DNA of 64,000 nucleotides from UBA1563 sp037440065 (GCA_037440065.1 JBBIUV010000015.1:1054001-1118000), one strand, 5' to 3'; positions 35,566 to 45,420 are shown, counted from the first letter of the stretch. Program-made: numbers and translations. The notes: generated by a model from the sequence alone, not told the origin.

Positions 35566-36339
35566 ATGATCAAATATGTCTATAGAATGATTAAAAGATT
35601 CTATAAAAAAATGTTAAGGTTAAATTATGTTTTTTATATCGGAAATAAGTATTCATGTCCTGTCTGTGGAGGTAAATTCAGTCATCTAAAACCTTTTCGA
35701 GGAAGTTACTTTATCAAAGGGAAAGAAGTTGACCATCATACTCCAAATTGTTACTGTCCTAAATGTTTTAGTGGTATAAGGCATAGATTAGTTATGGGAT
35801 TTTTGAAAGAGAATAATACTTTACTATTAGGTAAAAAACGTATTTTACATTTTGCTCCGGAAGAGAGTATAATAAATTTCTTTCATAATATGAAAGAAAT
35901 TGTTTATACAATCGCAGATATTGATCCAAGAAAATATAAAAATGCCGTTAAATTGGATATATCCAATATTGAATTAAAAGATAAATCAATTGATGTGATT
36001 GTATGTGTTCATGTTCTAGAGCATATCCAAGAGGACATAAAAGCCATTCAAGAACTTTACAGGATCTTAAATGATGGAGGGTGGTTACTTCTTGCAGTGC
36101 CAATTTACGGACCAAAAACGTTCGAATTGCCAAATATTACGGCTGATGAAAGAAGATTGCAATATGGAATAGATGATCATATGAGATTAAATGGGTTGGA
36201 TCTAAAGGAAAAATTGGAAAATTCTGGTTTCACTGTGCAAATAAAGACCACTCATGATTTACAAGGGAATTATTTTGATTTATCACTAAGTACACCACAT
36301 TCAGAAAGTGACAAATATCTTTTTTTCTGCACTAAATAA
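35566..36339 (+). CDS. SAM-dependent methyltransferase with N-terminal zinc-ribbon
   Basis: The 257-residue protein begins with a basic helix. A zinc-ribbon follows (SCPVCGGKF and CYCPKCFSG, four cysteines near residues 28-68), then a class I methyltransferase domain with LHFAPE, TIADIDP, VIVCVHVLEHI and LLLAVPIYG. Combinations of this ribbon with a methyltransferase occur in polysaccharide clusters and probably methylate a sugar. The first ATG (35566) is used instead of the preceding GTG. Confidence 0.8.
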   Translation: MIKYVYRMIKRFYKKMLRLNYVFYIGNKYSCPVCGGKFSHLKPFRGSYFIKGKEVDHHTPNCYCPKCFSGIRHRLVMGFLKENNTLLLGKKRILHFAPEESIINFFHNMKEIVYTIADIDPRKYKNAVKLDISNIELKDKSIDVIVCVHVLEHIQEDIKAIQELYRILNDGGWLLLAVPIYGPKTFELPNITADERRLQYGIDDHMRLNGLDLKEKLENSGFTVQIKTTHDLQGNYFDLSLSTPHSESDKYLFFCTK

Positions 36340-36349
36340 AATATTAGAC

Positions 36350-37225
36350 ATGATAAAAATTGCAATTATTATTCCTACATTCAATAGACGTAAACCCCTA
36401 AGCCATGTCTTAAAACAATTGCAAAAAATTGACGATGCAGGGTTTCAGCTCAGCATTTTTGTTGTCGTTGATGGCTCAACGGATGGGACAATTGAGATGC
36501 TTAAAGGAGAATTTTCAAATGTAATCACAATTATTGGTGATGGTAACTGGTGGTATACGAAAAGCATGAATGAAGGTTTCAAGCTGGCTCAAGCTCACAA
36601 TCCGGATTATTTTTTGTTACTTAATGATGATATGCATTTTGAGACCGACTTTGTTGCAATTTTGTTAAAGGCAGCATTGGAGAAAAACAATAATGCAATA
36701 ATAACTTCGATTTGTTTTTCTGATAAAGCCCCTTTTCTTTTATTTAATTCTGGTGTTAAGCGTATTTCTTGGTGGAGATCTAAATTTTTCAGGTATCATT
36801 TAGCTTTATCAAAGGGTTCTCCTAAAGATTTTACTGGATTAGTTCGTACTGAAGCGATTACCGGTCGAGGTACAATTATCCCCTCCAATATTTTGTATCG
36901 ACTCAATATGTATGATGAAAAATTTGTACAATACGGGTCCGATCTCGATTTAGGTTTCAAAGCAATTAAGAATGGTTATGAGTGTTATATTTCATGGGAC
37001 GCTAAAGTATTTAGTATGATTGAATTAACCGGGAAAGGCGCCACTTTTATTAAAAGTGATTTTTCAAGTTTCATAAAGAATATGTTCAATGAGCATTCGA
37101 TGACATATTTGCCAGACGCTTTTAGGCTGGTTTGGCGGTATGGACCTCGCTGGCTTTTTCCATTATCTTGTACCATAATAGTACTTGGCACCTTTAAATC
37201 GTATTTCTTTAATAGAAAGTATTAA
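36350..37225 (+). CDS. Glycosyltransferase family 2, rhamnosyltransferase-like
   Basis: The 291-residue enzyme has IAIIIPTFNRRKPL, VVVDGSTDGTIEML, and the metal site LLLNDDMHFE near residue 95. EAITGRGTIIPSNILYRL and YGSDLDLGFKAIKNGYEC are typical of dTDP-rhamnosyl- or similar transferases of family 2. A hydrophobic C-terminus may touch the membrane. The start at ATG 36350 is chosen, since the earlier TTG lies inside the methyltransferase gene. Confidence 0.85.
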   Translation: MIKIAIIIPTFNRRKPLSHVLKQLQKIDDAGFQLSIFVVVDGSTDGTIEMLKGEFSNVITIIGDGNWWYTKSMNEGFKLAQAHNPDYFLLLNDDMHFETDFVAILLKAALEKNNNAIITSICFSDKAPFLLFNSGVKRISWWRSKFFRYHLALSKGSPKDFTGLVRTEAITGRGTIIPSNILYRLNMYDEKFVQYGSDLDLGFKAIKNGYECYISWDAKVFSMIELTGKGATFIKSDFSSFIKNMFNEHSMTYLPDAFRLVWRYGPRWLFPLSCTIIVLGTFKSYFFNRKY

Positions 37226-37230
37226 ATAAA

Positions 37231-39084
37231 ATGTGTGGAGTTTGTGGATTTGTAATAAGTCATGGTTCTTCAAAAAGCGTTTCAATTGAAAGTTTGCAAA
37301 GAATGAATAGAACTATGATAAATAGAGGTCCTGATGGAGAAGGTTATTACTACAAAAATGGTAAAATCGGATTAGGTTCTAGGCGGCTCAAAATAATTGA
37401 TTTGAGTGAGTCAGCCAGAATGCCAATGACGAATGAAACAAATACCATTCAAGTTGTTTTTAATGGTGAAATTTATAATTTTCAATCTATTAGAGATGTT
37501 TTAATAAAAGAAGGACATATTTTTAAGAGTAAAGGGGATACTGAGGTTATCGTTCATGCTTATGAAAAGTGGGGGATAAATTGCTTTAACAAATTTAACG
37601 GAATGTTTGCAATTGCAATATGGGATGAAACAAAAGAAATGCTTATCCTTGGTAGAGACAGAGTAGGGATTAAACCATTGTTTTACTACTACAAAGGTGA
37701 TTGTTTTGCTTTTGCTTCAGAATTAAAACCTATAATGGACTTTCCTCAGTTCAAAAAGGAGATAAATTTAGAGTCATTATTTACTTACATTTCCTTGCAA
37801 AACATTCCCGCTCCACTTAGTATTTTTAATGATGTTTTCAAATTAGAGCCAGGGAAGTATCTTGAGTATTCTAAGGGTGAAATAAATATTGAGACATACT
37901 GGGACTTAAAAGAGAGTTGCAATCCGGCTACTAGTAATCAGAAACCAGAAGTATACGCTAAAGAAATCGAAAATCTTTTAATTGATTCAGTCAAACAAAT
38001 GCTTGTTTGTGATGTACCTTACGGCCTTTTTCTAAGTGGAGGAATTGATTCAACTCTCATAGCTTCAATAATGTCGAGAATTTCGGATACCAAACTAAAA
38101 TCATTTACAATCGGTTTCGACAATCCTAAAGTAAATGAAGCTCCTTATGCTAAAAAGATCGCAAAGTATCTGGGTCTTGAACATAACGAATTATATCTGA
38201 GTCAAGAAGATTTGACTGGACTGTTCCCCTTTGTTTCGCAATATTTTGATGAACCATTCGGTGATATTTCTTTGTTGCCAACTTTATTATTATCAAAATT
38301 TGCAAGGAAAGACATTACAGTTGCTCTCTCTGGGGATGGCGGGGATGAGTTTTTCGCCGGTTATTCTCGATTCTCAAGATTGGGTAATATGTATTCGGCT
38401 TCAAATAAGTACACACTGATGGCAGTTTCCTTATTATCTAAATTTGGCAGAAAAATGCTCAGGGGTAAAATAAAAAAAATTTCCGAAGTTTTCGCAGACA
38501 ACAAGTTGGATCATTCTTATTCGTATTTAATGGGACATATCTCAGAGAATCAAATCTCTAAGATGAGTATGAACAAATATTCTAAGTATGGAAAGGAAAT
38601 TGCAAAATTTGAAAAAGGTGAGATGGATATGAATACATATGTTTATTATTTACTTGCAAAACTATATTTGCCTTCTACTGTATTACAAAAAACTGATAGA
38701 GCCTCAATGGCCTTTTCGCTTGAAGCAAGAGTCCCATTCTTAGACCATAGATTGATAGAGTATTCAGGTACTATTCCATTTGGAATAAAAAGGTATAGAG
38801 GTCAAGACAAATATTTATTGAGAAAGATACTTAAGAGTTACGTACCTGAATCCCTAACTAACAGACCGAAAAAGGGTTTTGATGCTCCCATGGATTGGTC
38901 TCATGGTGATGCAAAAGATATGTTATTCCATTATCTTGATTTTAATAAGATTAAAAATGAAGGATATTTAGAGCCTAATGAGGTAAAAAAAATAATCGAC
39001 CAACATCTATCAGGTAAGATAAATAATGGATCCTTATTGTGGATTTTACTTTCTTTTGAACTTTGGCTCGAAAAATATATCTAA
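37231..39084 (+). CDS. asnB: Asparagine synthase, glutamine-hydrolysing type
   Basis: The 617-residue protein starts MCGVCGFV, so Cys2 is free to act as the glutaminase nucleophile. The N-terminal class II amidotransferase domain includes NRGPDGEGYY and FNGEIYN. The synthase domain has the PP-loop LFLSGGIDSTLIAS near residue 267 and VALSGDGGDEFFAGY. In polysaccharide loci AsnB-like proteins often amidate sugar acids rather than aspartate. Given the neighbouring glycosyltransferases, amidation of a uronic acid is plausible, but sequence does not decide it. Confidence 0.9.
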   Translation: MCGVCGFVISHGSSKSVSIESLQRMNRTMINRGPDGEGYYYKNGKIGLGSRRLKIIDLSESARMPMTNETNTIQVVFNGEIYNFQSIRDVLIKEGHIFKSKGDTEVIVHAYEKWGINCFNKFNGMFAIAIWDETKEMLILGRDRVGIKPLFYYYKGDCFAFASELKPIMDFPQFKKEINLESLFTYISLQNIPAPLSIFNDVFKLEPGKYLEYSKGEINIETYWDLKESCNPATSNQKPEVYAKEIENLLIDSVKQMLVCDVPYGLFLSGGIDSTLIASIMSRISDTKLKSFTIGFDNPKVNEAPYAKKIAKYLGLEHNELYLSQEDLTGLFPFVSQYFDEPFGDISLLPTLLLSKFARKDITVALSGDGGDEFFAGYSRFSRLGNMYSASNKYTLMAVSLLSKFGRKMLRGKIKKISEVFADNKLDHSYSYLMGHISENQISKMSMNKYSKYGKEIAKFEKGEMDMNTYVYYLLAKLYLPSTVLQKTDRASMAFSLEARVPFLDHRLIEYSGTIPFGIKRYRGQDKYLLRKILKSYVPESLTNRPKKGFDAPMDWSHGDAKDMLFHYLDFNKIKNEGYLEPNEVKKIIDQHLSGKINNGSLLWILLSFELWLEKYI

Positions 39085-39117
39085 CAAATTATTTGTTCAG
39101 CAGTTTTTTAATAAATT

Positions 39118-40260
39118 ATGATTAGAAAAAAAAATGTGTTCATTCATCAGTTAATTGTTCCTGAATACCGAGTTTCTATTTTTAATGCTCTTCTAAAAAA
39201 ATTTGACAATTGTTATTTTATTTATGGGGAGCCAAAAAGTGGAAGTTCTTTAATAAACGGTCAAATCCCTGAAAATAATAAATATATCAAAGTAACAAAT
39301 TTTTTTCTTCCCACAAGAAAATCGATTTTTTTATCAAATATATTTGTTCCAATATTTCGATATAGACCCGGCATCATAATCACACAGTACAGTCCAGGAA
39401 ACTTAGTTATTTTTATTTTGTATTTGTTACGCCCTTTTTTAAAATTTAAACTTATTGGGTGGTATCACGGTTGGGATAGAAGAAAGATTTATAGCCCTAA
39501 CAAAACAATAAATGATAAACTGCGATTTTATATGCTTGGAAAAGCTGATGCAATAATTCTTTATTCAGAAGACGCGAAAAAGGTTCTTTCAAATTATATG
39601 AATCCATCCAAAATATTTGTAGCAAATAATACTTTAGATACTGCAAACTTAGAGAGACTAAGGAAAAAATTTGTAACAATGGGGAAAGATAAAATTAAAA
39701 AAGAACTTGGCTTCCAATCAAAGTACAATATTGTTTATTCTGGTAGATTGGAACCTGAAAAAAAAACAAAGGAGTTATTACGGATCTTCAAGATTCTTAG
39801 AAGTAATTTTATCGACATTTCGTTGCACATAATTGGTAATGGGCCATTAGAAAATGAGTTAAAACATTTTGTTGAAAATGAAAATATTAAGCATGTGAAT
39901 TTCTATGGAGGGATATACGACGAGGTATTAACCGGCAAGATGATTTATTGCTCAGACCTAATGATTATCCCCAGTTGGGTTGGGTTATCAATTGTACATT
40001 CATTTTGTTTTGAATGCCCTGTAATGACATTTGAGGAATTGTACCACCCTCCCGAAATTATTTACCTAGTTCATGGGAAAACAGGTTTTGTTTTGGGCCG
40101 ACATTCTGATGTTGAAATTGTCGAAGTAATTATTGAATATTTATCAAATGAAAGCAAACAAAAACAATTTAAGATGAATGTTTTAAAAATGATTGAAGAT
40201 CATGCTTCCATCGATAAAATGGTCCAAGGGGTATCTGACGCTATTAATTGTTTTTCATAA
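39118..40260 (+). CDS. Glycosyltransferase family 4
   Basis: A GT-B fold enzyme of 380 residues. The C-terminal domain has VYSGRLEPEKKTKELLRIF and LHIIGNGPLENELK. The usual E-x7-E region is modified to IPSWVGLSIVHSFCFECPVMTFEE. The N-terminal domain is basic and hydrophobic, as expected for membrane contact. The donor sugar cannot be inferred. It lies 33 bases after asnB on the same strand. Confidence 0.85.
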   Translation: MIRKKNVFIHQLIVPEYRVSIFNALLKKFDNCYFIYGEPKSGSSLINGQIPENNKYIKVTNFFLPTRKSIFLSNIFVPIFRYRPGIIITQYSPGNLVIFILYLLRPFLKFKLIGWYHGWDRRKIYSPNKTINDKLRFYMLGKADAIILYSEDAKKVLSNYMNPSKIFVANNTLDTANLERLRKKFVTMGKDKIKKELGFQSKYNIVYSGRLEPEKKTKELLRIFKILRSNFIDISLHIIGNGPLENELKHFVENENIKHVNFYGGIYDEVLTGKMIYCSDLMIIPSWVGLSIVHSFCFECPVMTFEELYHPPEIIYLVHGKTGFVLGRHSDVEIVEVIIEYLSNESKQKQFKMNVLKMIEDHASIDKMVQGVSDAINCFS

Positions 40261-40275
40261 CCAAAACAAATTAAA

Positions 40276-41256
40276 ATGACTAAATTATTGACAGTTGCTA
40301 TTCCAACTTGGAATAGAGCAAAGACATTAAATACAGCCTTGTCCTATTTGTTACCACAAATAAGAGAGTTCAGCACATCTATAGATATAGTCATATCTGA
40401 TAATGGCTCAACAGATAATACGAACGAGATTATTCATAGATGGGTTGATGAATTCTCTGATATTGAGTTTACCATTTACACCCAAAGATGCAACACGGGT
40501 TTTTTTGGGAATTTTAAAAAATGTAAAGAACTCGCTAGCGGTACGTTTATTTGGATTTTATCAGATGATGATTTTATTAAAGAAAACGTTGTTTTAAATG
40601 TAATGAATTTATTACAAAAAGAACATGAAGAACTCGCAATATTGTACCTTGATAATATAAATCCAAAGAGAAATAAATCAAACTTTTACACCCAGACTGG
40701 GCAAGAAATTTTTAAACTTTTTTTTAAATTTAATTATAGGCTTACTTTAGCTTCTTCTGTTATTTTTTTTAATGATAAAGGGAATGATAATTTTATTTAT
40801 AAGAAATTTAATAATTCACATTTAATAGGTTTTGCCTTATTAATAGATGTTTTTCTTTACAGACGAAAAGCGGCAATCCTGAGAGGAAATTTGTTGGATT
40901 GTAGAATGGATATTATTTCGGGTTATAACATTTATGACGCCTTTGTTTATAATATTTTTGAAATATTTGAGTATATGCGGCAAATAGGATACCCCGGGAA
41001 ATTAATTTCTAGGTTTAAAGAGAGTCTAATACTACACATTTGGGTGAAGCGCTATTTTTATTTTAAAGCTAAGGGGAAACTTGATGCTGGTCTTGAGTCG
41101 TATGACTTGGAGACTGTTAATAAGTTATTTTGGAAATATTTTAGAAACACTATTGGCTATTGGGTTCTTATTTTCCCTCTTACTTTAGCTCCAGCGTCTC
41201 TAATTCAAATATCTTTCCCGATGGTTGAAAAAATTAGAAATATATTAAGAAGGTAG
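40276..41256 (+). CDS. Glycosyltransferase family 2, paralogue of the 32204 gene
   Basis: The 326-residue protein shows LTVAIPTWNRAKTLNTALSYLLPQI, SDNGSTDNT, and an intact metal motif SDDDF near residue 92. NTGFFGNFKKCKELASG is shared with the gene at 32204, so the two arose by duplication inside the cluster. The C-terminus has one hydrophobic segment. The acceptor and donor are unknown. Confidence 0.85.
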   Translation: MTKLLTVAIPTWNRAKTLNTALSYLLPQIREFSTSIDIVISDNGSTDNTNEIIHRWVDEFSDIEFTIYTQRCNTGFFGNFKKCKELASGTFIWILSDDDFIKENVVLNVMNLLQKEHEELAILYLDNINPKRNKSNFYTQTGQEIFKLFFKFNYRLTLASSVIFFNDKGNDNFIYKKFNNSHLIGFALLIDVFLYRRKAAILRGNLLDCRMDIISGYNIYDAFVYNIFEIFEYMRQIGYPGKLISRFKESLILHIWVKRYFYFKAKGKLDAGLESYDLETVNKLFWKYFRNTIGYWVLIFPLTLAPASLIQISFPMVEKIRNILRR

Positions 41257-41261
41257 AAGTT

Positions 41262-41990
41262 TTGTTAAAAAATATTATTAAAAGTGTAATGAATCCTAAA
41301 AAAGCATGGCGATTTATTGGTTTTATGTTGAAGTATAGTTTAAGGAAAAAAAGTGGGGTACTTTTATATATTGGAATGGACCCAAACGGGACATTTAATT
41401 TAATGTATAGAGGATTTGAGAAATGTTTTGGGTTTGAAGCAAACCCTGAAAGATTTATTAAGTTAAGCAAGAAGTTTAAAAATAAGGGAAATGTTTATTT
41501 GTTTAATGTAGCTGTTGCAGATCATGATGGCGAGGTTTCCTTTAATATTAGTGACAATAATAATGGAGCATCCTCCTCTCTTGGCCATTTTAATCAAAGT
41601 TGGGAAGATGAAAAAAAAATAAAAATGGTGAAGTCGATAACAATTCCATGCATTAATCTATTGAACTTTCTAACCAAGGAAAACATTAATTATATAGATG
41701 AGTATGTAAGTGATATTCAAGGTATGGATTTAGCGGTTCTCAAAACACTCACCCCATTGATACAGCAAAAGAAAATTGGCCAAATTACTTGTGAGGTTAC
41801 AAAAAACGAAAAAAAAAACATTTACACTGATTTGCCTGATAATTCCGAAAAAGGTTTTGAGGAATTACTTAACGAAAATTATATTTTAGTAGCAAAGGGC
41901 TGGGGAGCACTAGTAGACAATGTGTATGACAAAATTCAGGAAAATGAGTGGGAAATGGACTGCAAATGGAAGTCCAAAACATCATCATAA
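41262..41990 (+). CDS. FkbM family methyltransferase
   Basis: The 242-residue protein has the FkbM pattern. FGFEANPERFIKLSKKF binds SAM, NVAVADHDGEVSFNIS follows, and near residue 145 YVSDIQGMDLAVLKTL replaces the usual KIDVEGxE motif. FkbM proteins O-methylate sugars or small molecules. Translation probably begins at TTG 41262, nine bases after AGGTAG. An ATG nine codons downstream is possible. Confidence 0.8.
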   Translation: MLKNIIKSVMNPKKAWRFIGFMLKYSLRKKSGVLLYIGMDPNGTFNLMYRGFEKCFGFEANPERFIKLSKKFKNKGNVYLFNVAVADHDGEVSFNISDNNNGASSSLGHFNQSWEDEKKIKMVKSITIPCINLLNFLTKENINYIDEYVSDIQGMDLAVLKTLTPLIQQKKIGQITCEVTKNEKKNIYTDLPDNSEKGFEELLNENYILVAKGWGALVDNVYDKIQENEWEMDCKWKSKTSS

Positions 41991-42039
41991 ACACTGAGTA
42001 AACATATTATCAAATATTAAATTTTCTAATTAGTATATT

Positions 42040-42822
42040 GTGAATAACAAAGTAATAGTATTAGGCGTTGGTTTCAACCCTACAAATTATTCTGATTTAA
42101 TTCAACATTTGTTGGCTCCCGAAAATCGAAAGGGATATGTATGTTTCCCAGATTTATACAATATTATTAGAGCTAATAATGATTGTGATTTATTTAAGAT
42201 TTATGAAAACAGTACACTTACTCTTTCTGATGGTAAACCTTCACAATTCTTCTTAAAAAAAAAAGGGTTTCCTAATTCAACAAATATAAGTGGTTTTTGG
42301 TTGTGTCATGAGCTGTTAAAGACTAATTTGTCACACTATTTTTATGGTACAACTGACGCTAACTTAATAAAATTGAAAGAAAATCTTTGTATAAATTTCC
42401 CAACAGCTAATATACTAGGTTTCAAATCTCCTCCTACTGTTGCTGAACATGAAATCGCAGAAAATGAATTAATTAATTATGATGTTAATGAAATTTACCT
42501 TCTAAATCCAGATATAATCTGGATTGGAATTAGCAGTCCAAAACAAGATTTTTTGATGAATTATTTTAGGAAGCACGTTTCAGGAACAATTATGATAGGT
42601 GTTGGCGCTGTATTTGATTATTTTGCTGGAGTAGCTTATATGGGACCTGAGTGGATAAAGAAAATTGGTTTAAGATGGTTGTACCAGTTGATAAAAGATC
42701 CTAAAAGATATTATAAAAGAGTTGGATACATTTTTTTTAATCTTCCCAAAATAATAATTAAGTATTATTTAAATGTAAAATCTGATGATTATTCAAATAA
42801 GAAGTTTTCAAATCGATTTTAA
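42040..42822 (+). CDS. WecG/TagA/CpsF family glycosyltransferase
   Basis: The 260-residue protein carries the family hallmarks TLSDGKPSQFFLKKKGF, WIGISSPKQDFLM, and GVGAVFDYFAGVAYMGPEWIKKIGLRWLYQLIKDPKRYYKR in the last third. These enzymes add ManNAc or ManNAcA to an N-acetylhexosaminyl lipid at the inner membrane. With the UDP-GlcNAc 2-epimerase (53492) and a UDP-sugar dehydrogenase (17876) in the same island, a ManNAc(A) residue is a reasonable prediction. The start is GTG 42040. Confidence 0.88.
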   Translation: MNNKVIVLGVGFNPTNYSDLIQHLLAPENRKGYVCFPDLYNIIRANNDCDLFKIYENSTLTLSDGKPSQFFLKKKGFPNSTNISGFWLCHELLKTNLSHYFYGTTDANLIKLKENLCINFPTANILGFKSPPTVAEHEIAENELINYDVNEIYLLNPDIIWIGISSPKQDFLMNYFRKHVSGTIMIGVGAVFDYFAGVAYMGPEWIKKIGLRWLYQLIKDPKRYYKRVGYIFFNLPKIIIKYYLNVKSDDYSNKKFSNRF

Positions 42823-42844
42823 TGTATGAAAAGGTACATGGCAT

Positions 42845-44878
42845 ATGTGTGGAATTTTTGGTATAATAGTTAGAGAAGAATGCTACGATAGAAATGGTCT
42901 GGTCAAAATATTAGAAGATGTGGCTAAATTATCTCAGGTGCGGGGCAAGGACTCTTCTGGCTTAGCAATTAGATTTGAATCGATAAATCGAATTGATGTA
43001 CTTAAAGGTCCGGTTTCTATAGATGAACTACTAAAGACTAAAGAATATCATATTCTTAAAAAATCAATTCTTAACGAATCTATGCTGTCTGGAAGTAATA
43101 AAATTTTTGCTGCTTTGGGACATGCGCGTTTAGTAACAAACGGTTCGCAACTAGAGGATGCAAATAATCAGCCGGTAGTAAAGGATGGAATAGTTGGTAT
43201 TCATAACGGAATAATTGTTAACGAAGGAGAATTGTGGAATAATCACCCAAATTTAAAAAGAGAATATGAGATAGATACCGAAGTATTTTTTTCCGTCTTC
43301 CGTCACTATTTGGATGAATTTGGGAATAGTATCTCAGCTATAAAACAAACAAACCTTGAGTTATATGGTACTGTATCAACCGGGTTTTTTATTAATGATA
43401 GAGAGGAATTTGTTGTTTATACAAATAATGGCTCGCTTTATATTTTAACGAATGACAAAGACCTTTTTATTTATGGTTCAGAAAAGAATATTTTAGAAAA
43501 ATTAGTAAATAAGAACAACCGTTTTTTTAATGAATCTTTTACTATTAAACAAGTTCATGCAAATAAGGGATACTTATTACGATATCAAGGATTTAATCTA
43601 ATTGAATTTGATTTGTCGAAGACAGTCGAAATAGGAGAATTAATTGCCCATGAAAAGGAATTTCAGATCAGTATAACTAATCACCATCCTAAAGGAACGC
43701 AGCTACACGCGGTAGTTGATCCGCATAAATTTTCAAACAGTGTACTTGCAAATTCAGAAAGAAAATTACTTGAATATAACATCGAAAGAATTTCAAAATT
43801 ACAAAGATGCACCAAATGCCTACTACCCGAAACATTCCCTTTTATAGAGTTTGATGAAAGTGGAGTTTGTAATCTTTGTAAAAATTACGTAAAAAAAAAC
43901 CAACCGAAACCAATTGAGGAATTACAAGCATTAGTAGAGCCATACAGGAAGAAAAATGGTGATGCGGATTGTTTAATCCCTTTCAGTGGTGGGCGCGACA
44001 GTACGTATGTTTTACACTATGTTAAAAAGGTGTTAAAGTTAAACCCGATTACATTCACTTATGATTGGGGGATGGTTACCGATCTTGCACGCCGGAACAT
44101 TGCTAGAGTTTGCGGCAAGCTCGGGGTAGAGAATATTATTGTTTCAGCTGATATTAAAAGGAAAAGAAATTATATCAAAAAAAATATTGAAGCATGGTTA
44201 AAAAAACCGGCTCTCGGAATGATTCCTCTTTTTATGGCAGGCGATAAATATTTTTTCAAATATGCCAATCAGGTGAAAAGTCAGAATGATATAAAATTGC
44301 AGATATGGGGAATTAATTTCCTCGAAAACACTGATTTTAAAGTTGGTTTTGCCGGAGTTCCTCCACAATGGGATAAGAAGATGATTTATTCCATGAGCCT
44401 AATGCGTCAACTTAAGTTGTTTGGTTTTGTAAGTAGAAATTTATCGTCTAACCCCACATACTTTAATTCTTCTCTCCTAGATACTTTGGGATCTTTTACC
44501 TCAAGATATTTTAATCCAAGAGAAGATTATTATCATTTTTTCGATTATCATGAGTGGGATGAATCAAAAATTGAATCAGTTCTATTTGATGAATATGATT
44601 GGGAAACAGCCGGTGATTTGAAATCTACCTGGCGGATTGGTGATGGTACGGCAAGTTTTTACAATTATATTTATTATACCGTTGCAGGCTTTAGTGAATT
44701 TGATACATTCAGAAGTAACCAAATTCGTGAGGGAATGATTACTCGAGAAGAAGCTCTGAAATTGGTGTATGAAGAAAACCGTCCGCGCTATGAATCATTC
44801 AGATGGTATTTGGAAATTGTCGGGCTTGATTTTGAAACGGTAATTAAACGAATAAACCAAATCCCAAAGTTGTATTGA
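42845..44878 (+). CDS. Fused class II glutaminase and WbpG-like N-acetyl sugar amidotransferase
   Basis: The 677-residue protein has two parts. Residues 1-230 are an Ntn-type glutamine amidotransferase with Cys2 (MCGIFGIIV), VRGKDSSGLAI and LGHARLVTNG. From about residue 320 a treble-clef motif RCTKCLLPETFPFIEF with CNLC appears. An ATP-pyrophosphatase domain follows with the PP-loop PFSGGRDSTYVL near 380, as in WbpG/PseA-type amidotransferases that make acetamidino groups. WbpG normally takes ammonia from a separate HisH-like glutaminase. Here a class II glutaminase is fused instead. It probably forms an amidino or amide group on a sugar. Confidence 0.82.
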   Translation: MCGIFGIIVREECYDRNGLVKILEDVAKLSQVRGKDSSGLAIRFESINRIDVLKGPVSIDELLKTKEYHILKKSILNESMLSGSNKIFAALGHARLVTNGSQLEDANNQPVVKDGIVGIHNGIIVNEGELWNNHPNLKREYEIDTEVFFSVFRHYLDEFGNSISAIKQTNLELYGTVSTGFFINDREEFVVYTNNGSLYILTNDKDLFIYGSEKNILEKLVNKNNRFFNESFTIKQVHANKGYLLRYQGFNLIEFDLSKTVEIGELIAHEKEFQISITNHHPKGTQLHAVVDPHKFSNSVLANSERKLLEYNIERISKLQRCTKCLLPETFPFIEFDESGVCNLCKNYVKKNQPKPIEELQALVEPYRKKNGDADCLIPFSGGRDSTYVLHYVKKVLKLNPITFTYDWGMVTDLARRNIARVCGKLGVENIIVSADIKRKRNYIKKNIEAWLKKPALGMIPLFMAGDKYFFKYANQVKSQNDIKLQIWGINFLENTDFKVGFAGVPPQWDKKMIYSMSLMRQLKLFGFVSRNLSSNPTYFNSSLLDTLGSFTSRYFNPREDYYHFFDYHEWDESKIESVLFDEYDWETAGDLKSTWRIGDGTASFYNYIYYTVAGFSEFDTFRSNQIREGMITREEALKLVYEENRPRYESFRWYLEIVGLDFETVIKRINQIPKLY

Positions 44879-45010
44879 GTAAATTGGTATTGGTTATTTT
44901 ACGTAGTAAGTAGTAGGGAGGAGCAAGATTAATTGGAAGTTAAGAAGATAAGTCATTCAAAAAAATGGAGATTATCAGAATGGAAAGGGAAAAAGATTCC
45001 GTACTTTTTA

Positions 45011-45042
45011 GACTGAGAGAATTAGAGACTGAGTGATTGAGA
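45011..45042 (+). repeat. Upstream octamer array of S23-like element C
   Basis: Four 8-bp units, GACTGAGA, GAATTAGA, GACTGAGT and GATTGAGA, end two bases into the S23-like start region: the next bases GATG contain the ATG at 45044. A looser purine-rich stretch extends up to about 44930. The inverted partner array is at 45421-45452. Confidence 0.85.
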
Positions 45043-45043
45043 G

Positions 45044-45415
45044 ATGAAAATTAGAACACATAGTGAATTGGATGTTTATAAAATTGCTTTTGATGCCGCC
45101 ATGGAAATATTTGGGACTTCCAAGAAATTTCCAGTTGAGGAGAGGTATTCATTGACCGATCAAATACGCAAATCCTCACGCTCTGTTTATGCTAATGTTG
45201 GCGAAGTATTTCGTAAAAGAAAGTATCCTAAATCATTTATTTCAAAACTTTCAGATTCAGAAAGTGAAGCTGCAGAAACTCAAGTATGGTTAGATTTCTG
45301 TCTAAAATGAAAATATATCGATGAACTGAAATACAACTCACTTAATGGAAAATATAATAATATAATCGGCAAACTGGTGAACATGTCATTACAACCGGAA
45401 AAATGGGTCAGCTAA
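45044..45415 (+). pseudogene. Four-helix-bundle S23-like protein (element C), broken by one in-frame TGA
   Basis: The frame begins MKIRTHSELDVYKIAFDAAMEIF and keeps the family pattern FPVEERYSLTDQIRKSSRSVYANVGE. A TGA at 45308-45310 interrupts it at residue 89. Reading on without a shift gives KYIDELKYNSLNGKY and PEKWVS before TAA at 45413, which is the normal C-terminal helix and ending of the family. Relatives often have Cys at the stop position, so a single base change explains it. The truncated 88-residue product would lack the last helix. Confidence 0.85.
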
Positions 45416-45420
45416 TTTTC

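Noticed and set aside
45299..45415. Selenocysteine at the in-frame TGA of S23 element C
   Set aside because: The position is often Cys in relatives, which is tempting, but no SECIS-like hairpin is seen just after it and the family is not known to contain selenoproteins.
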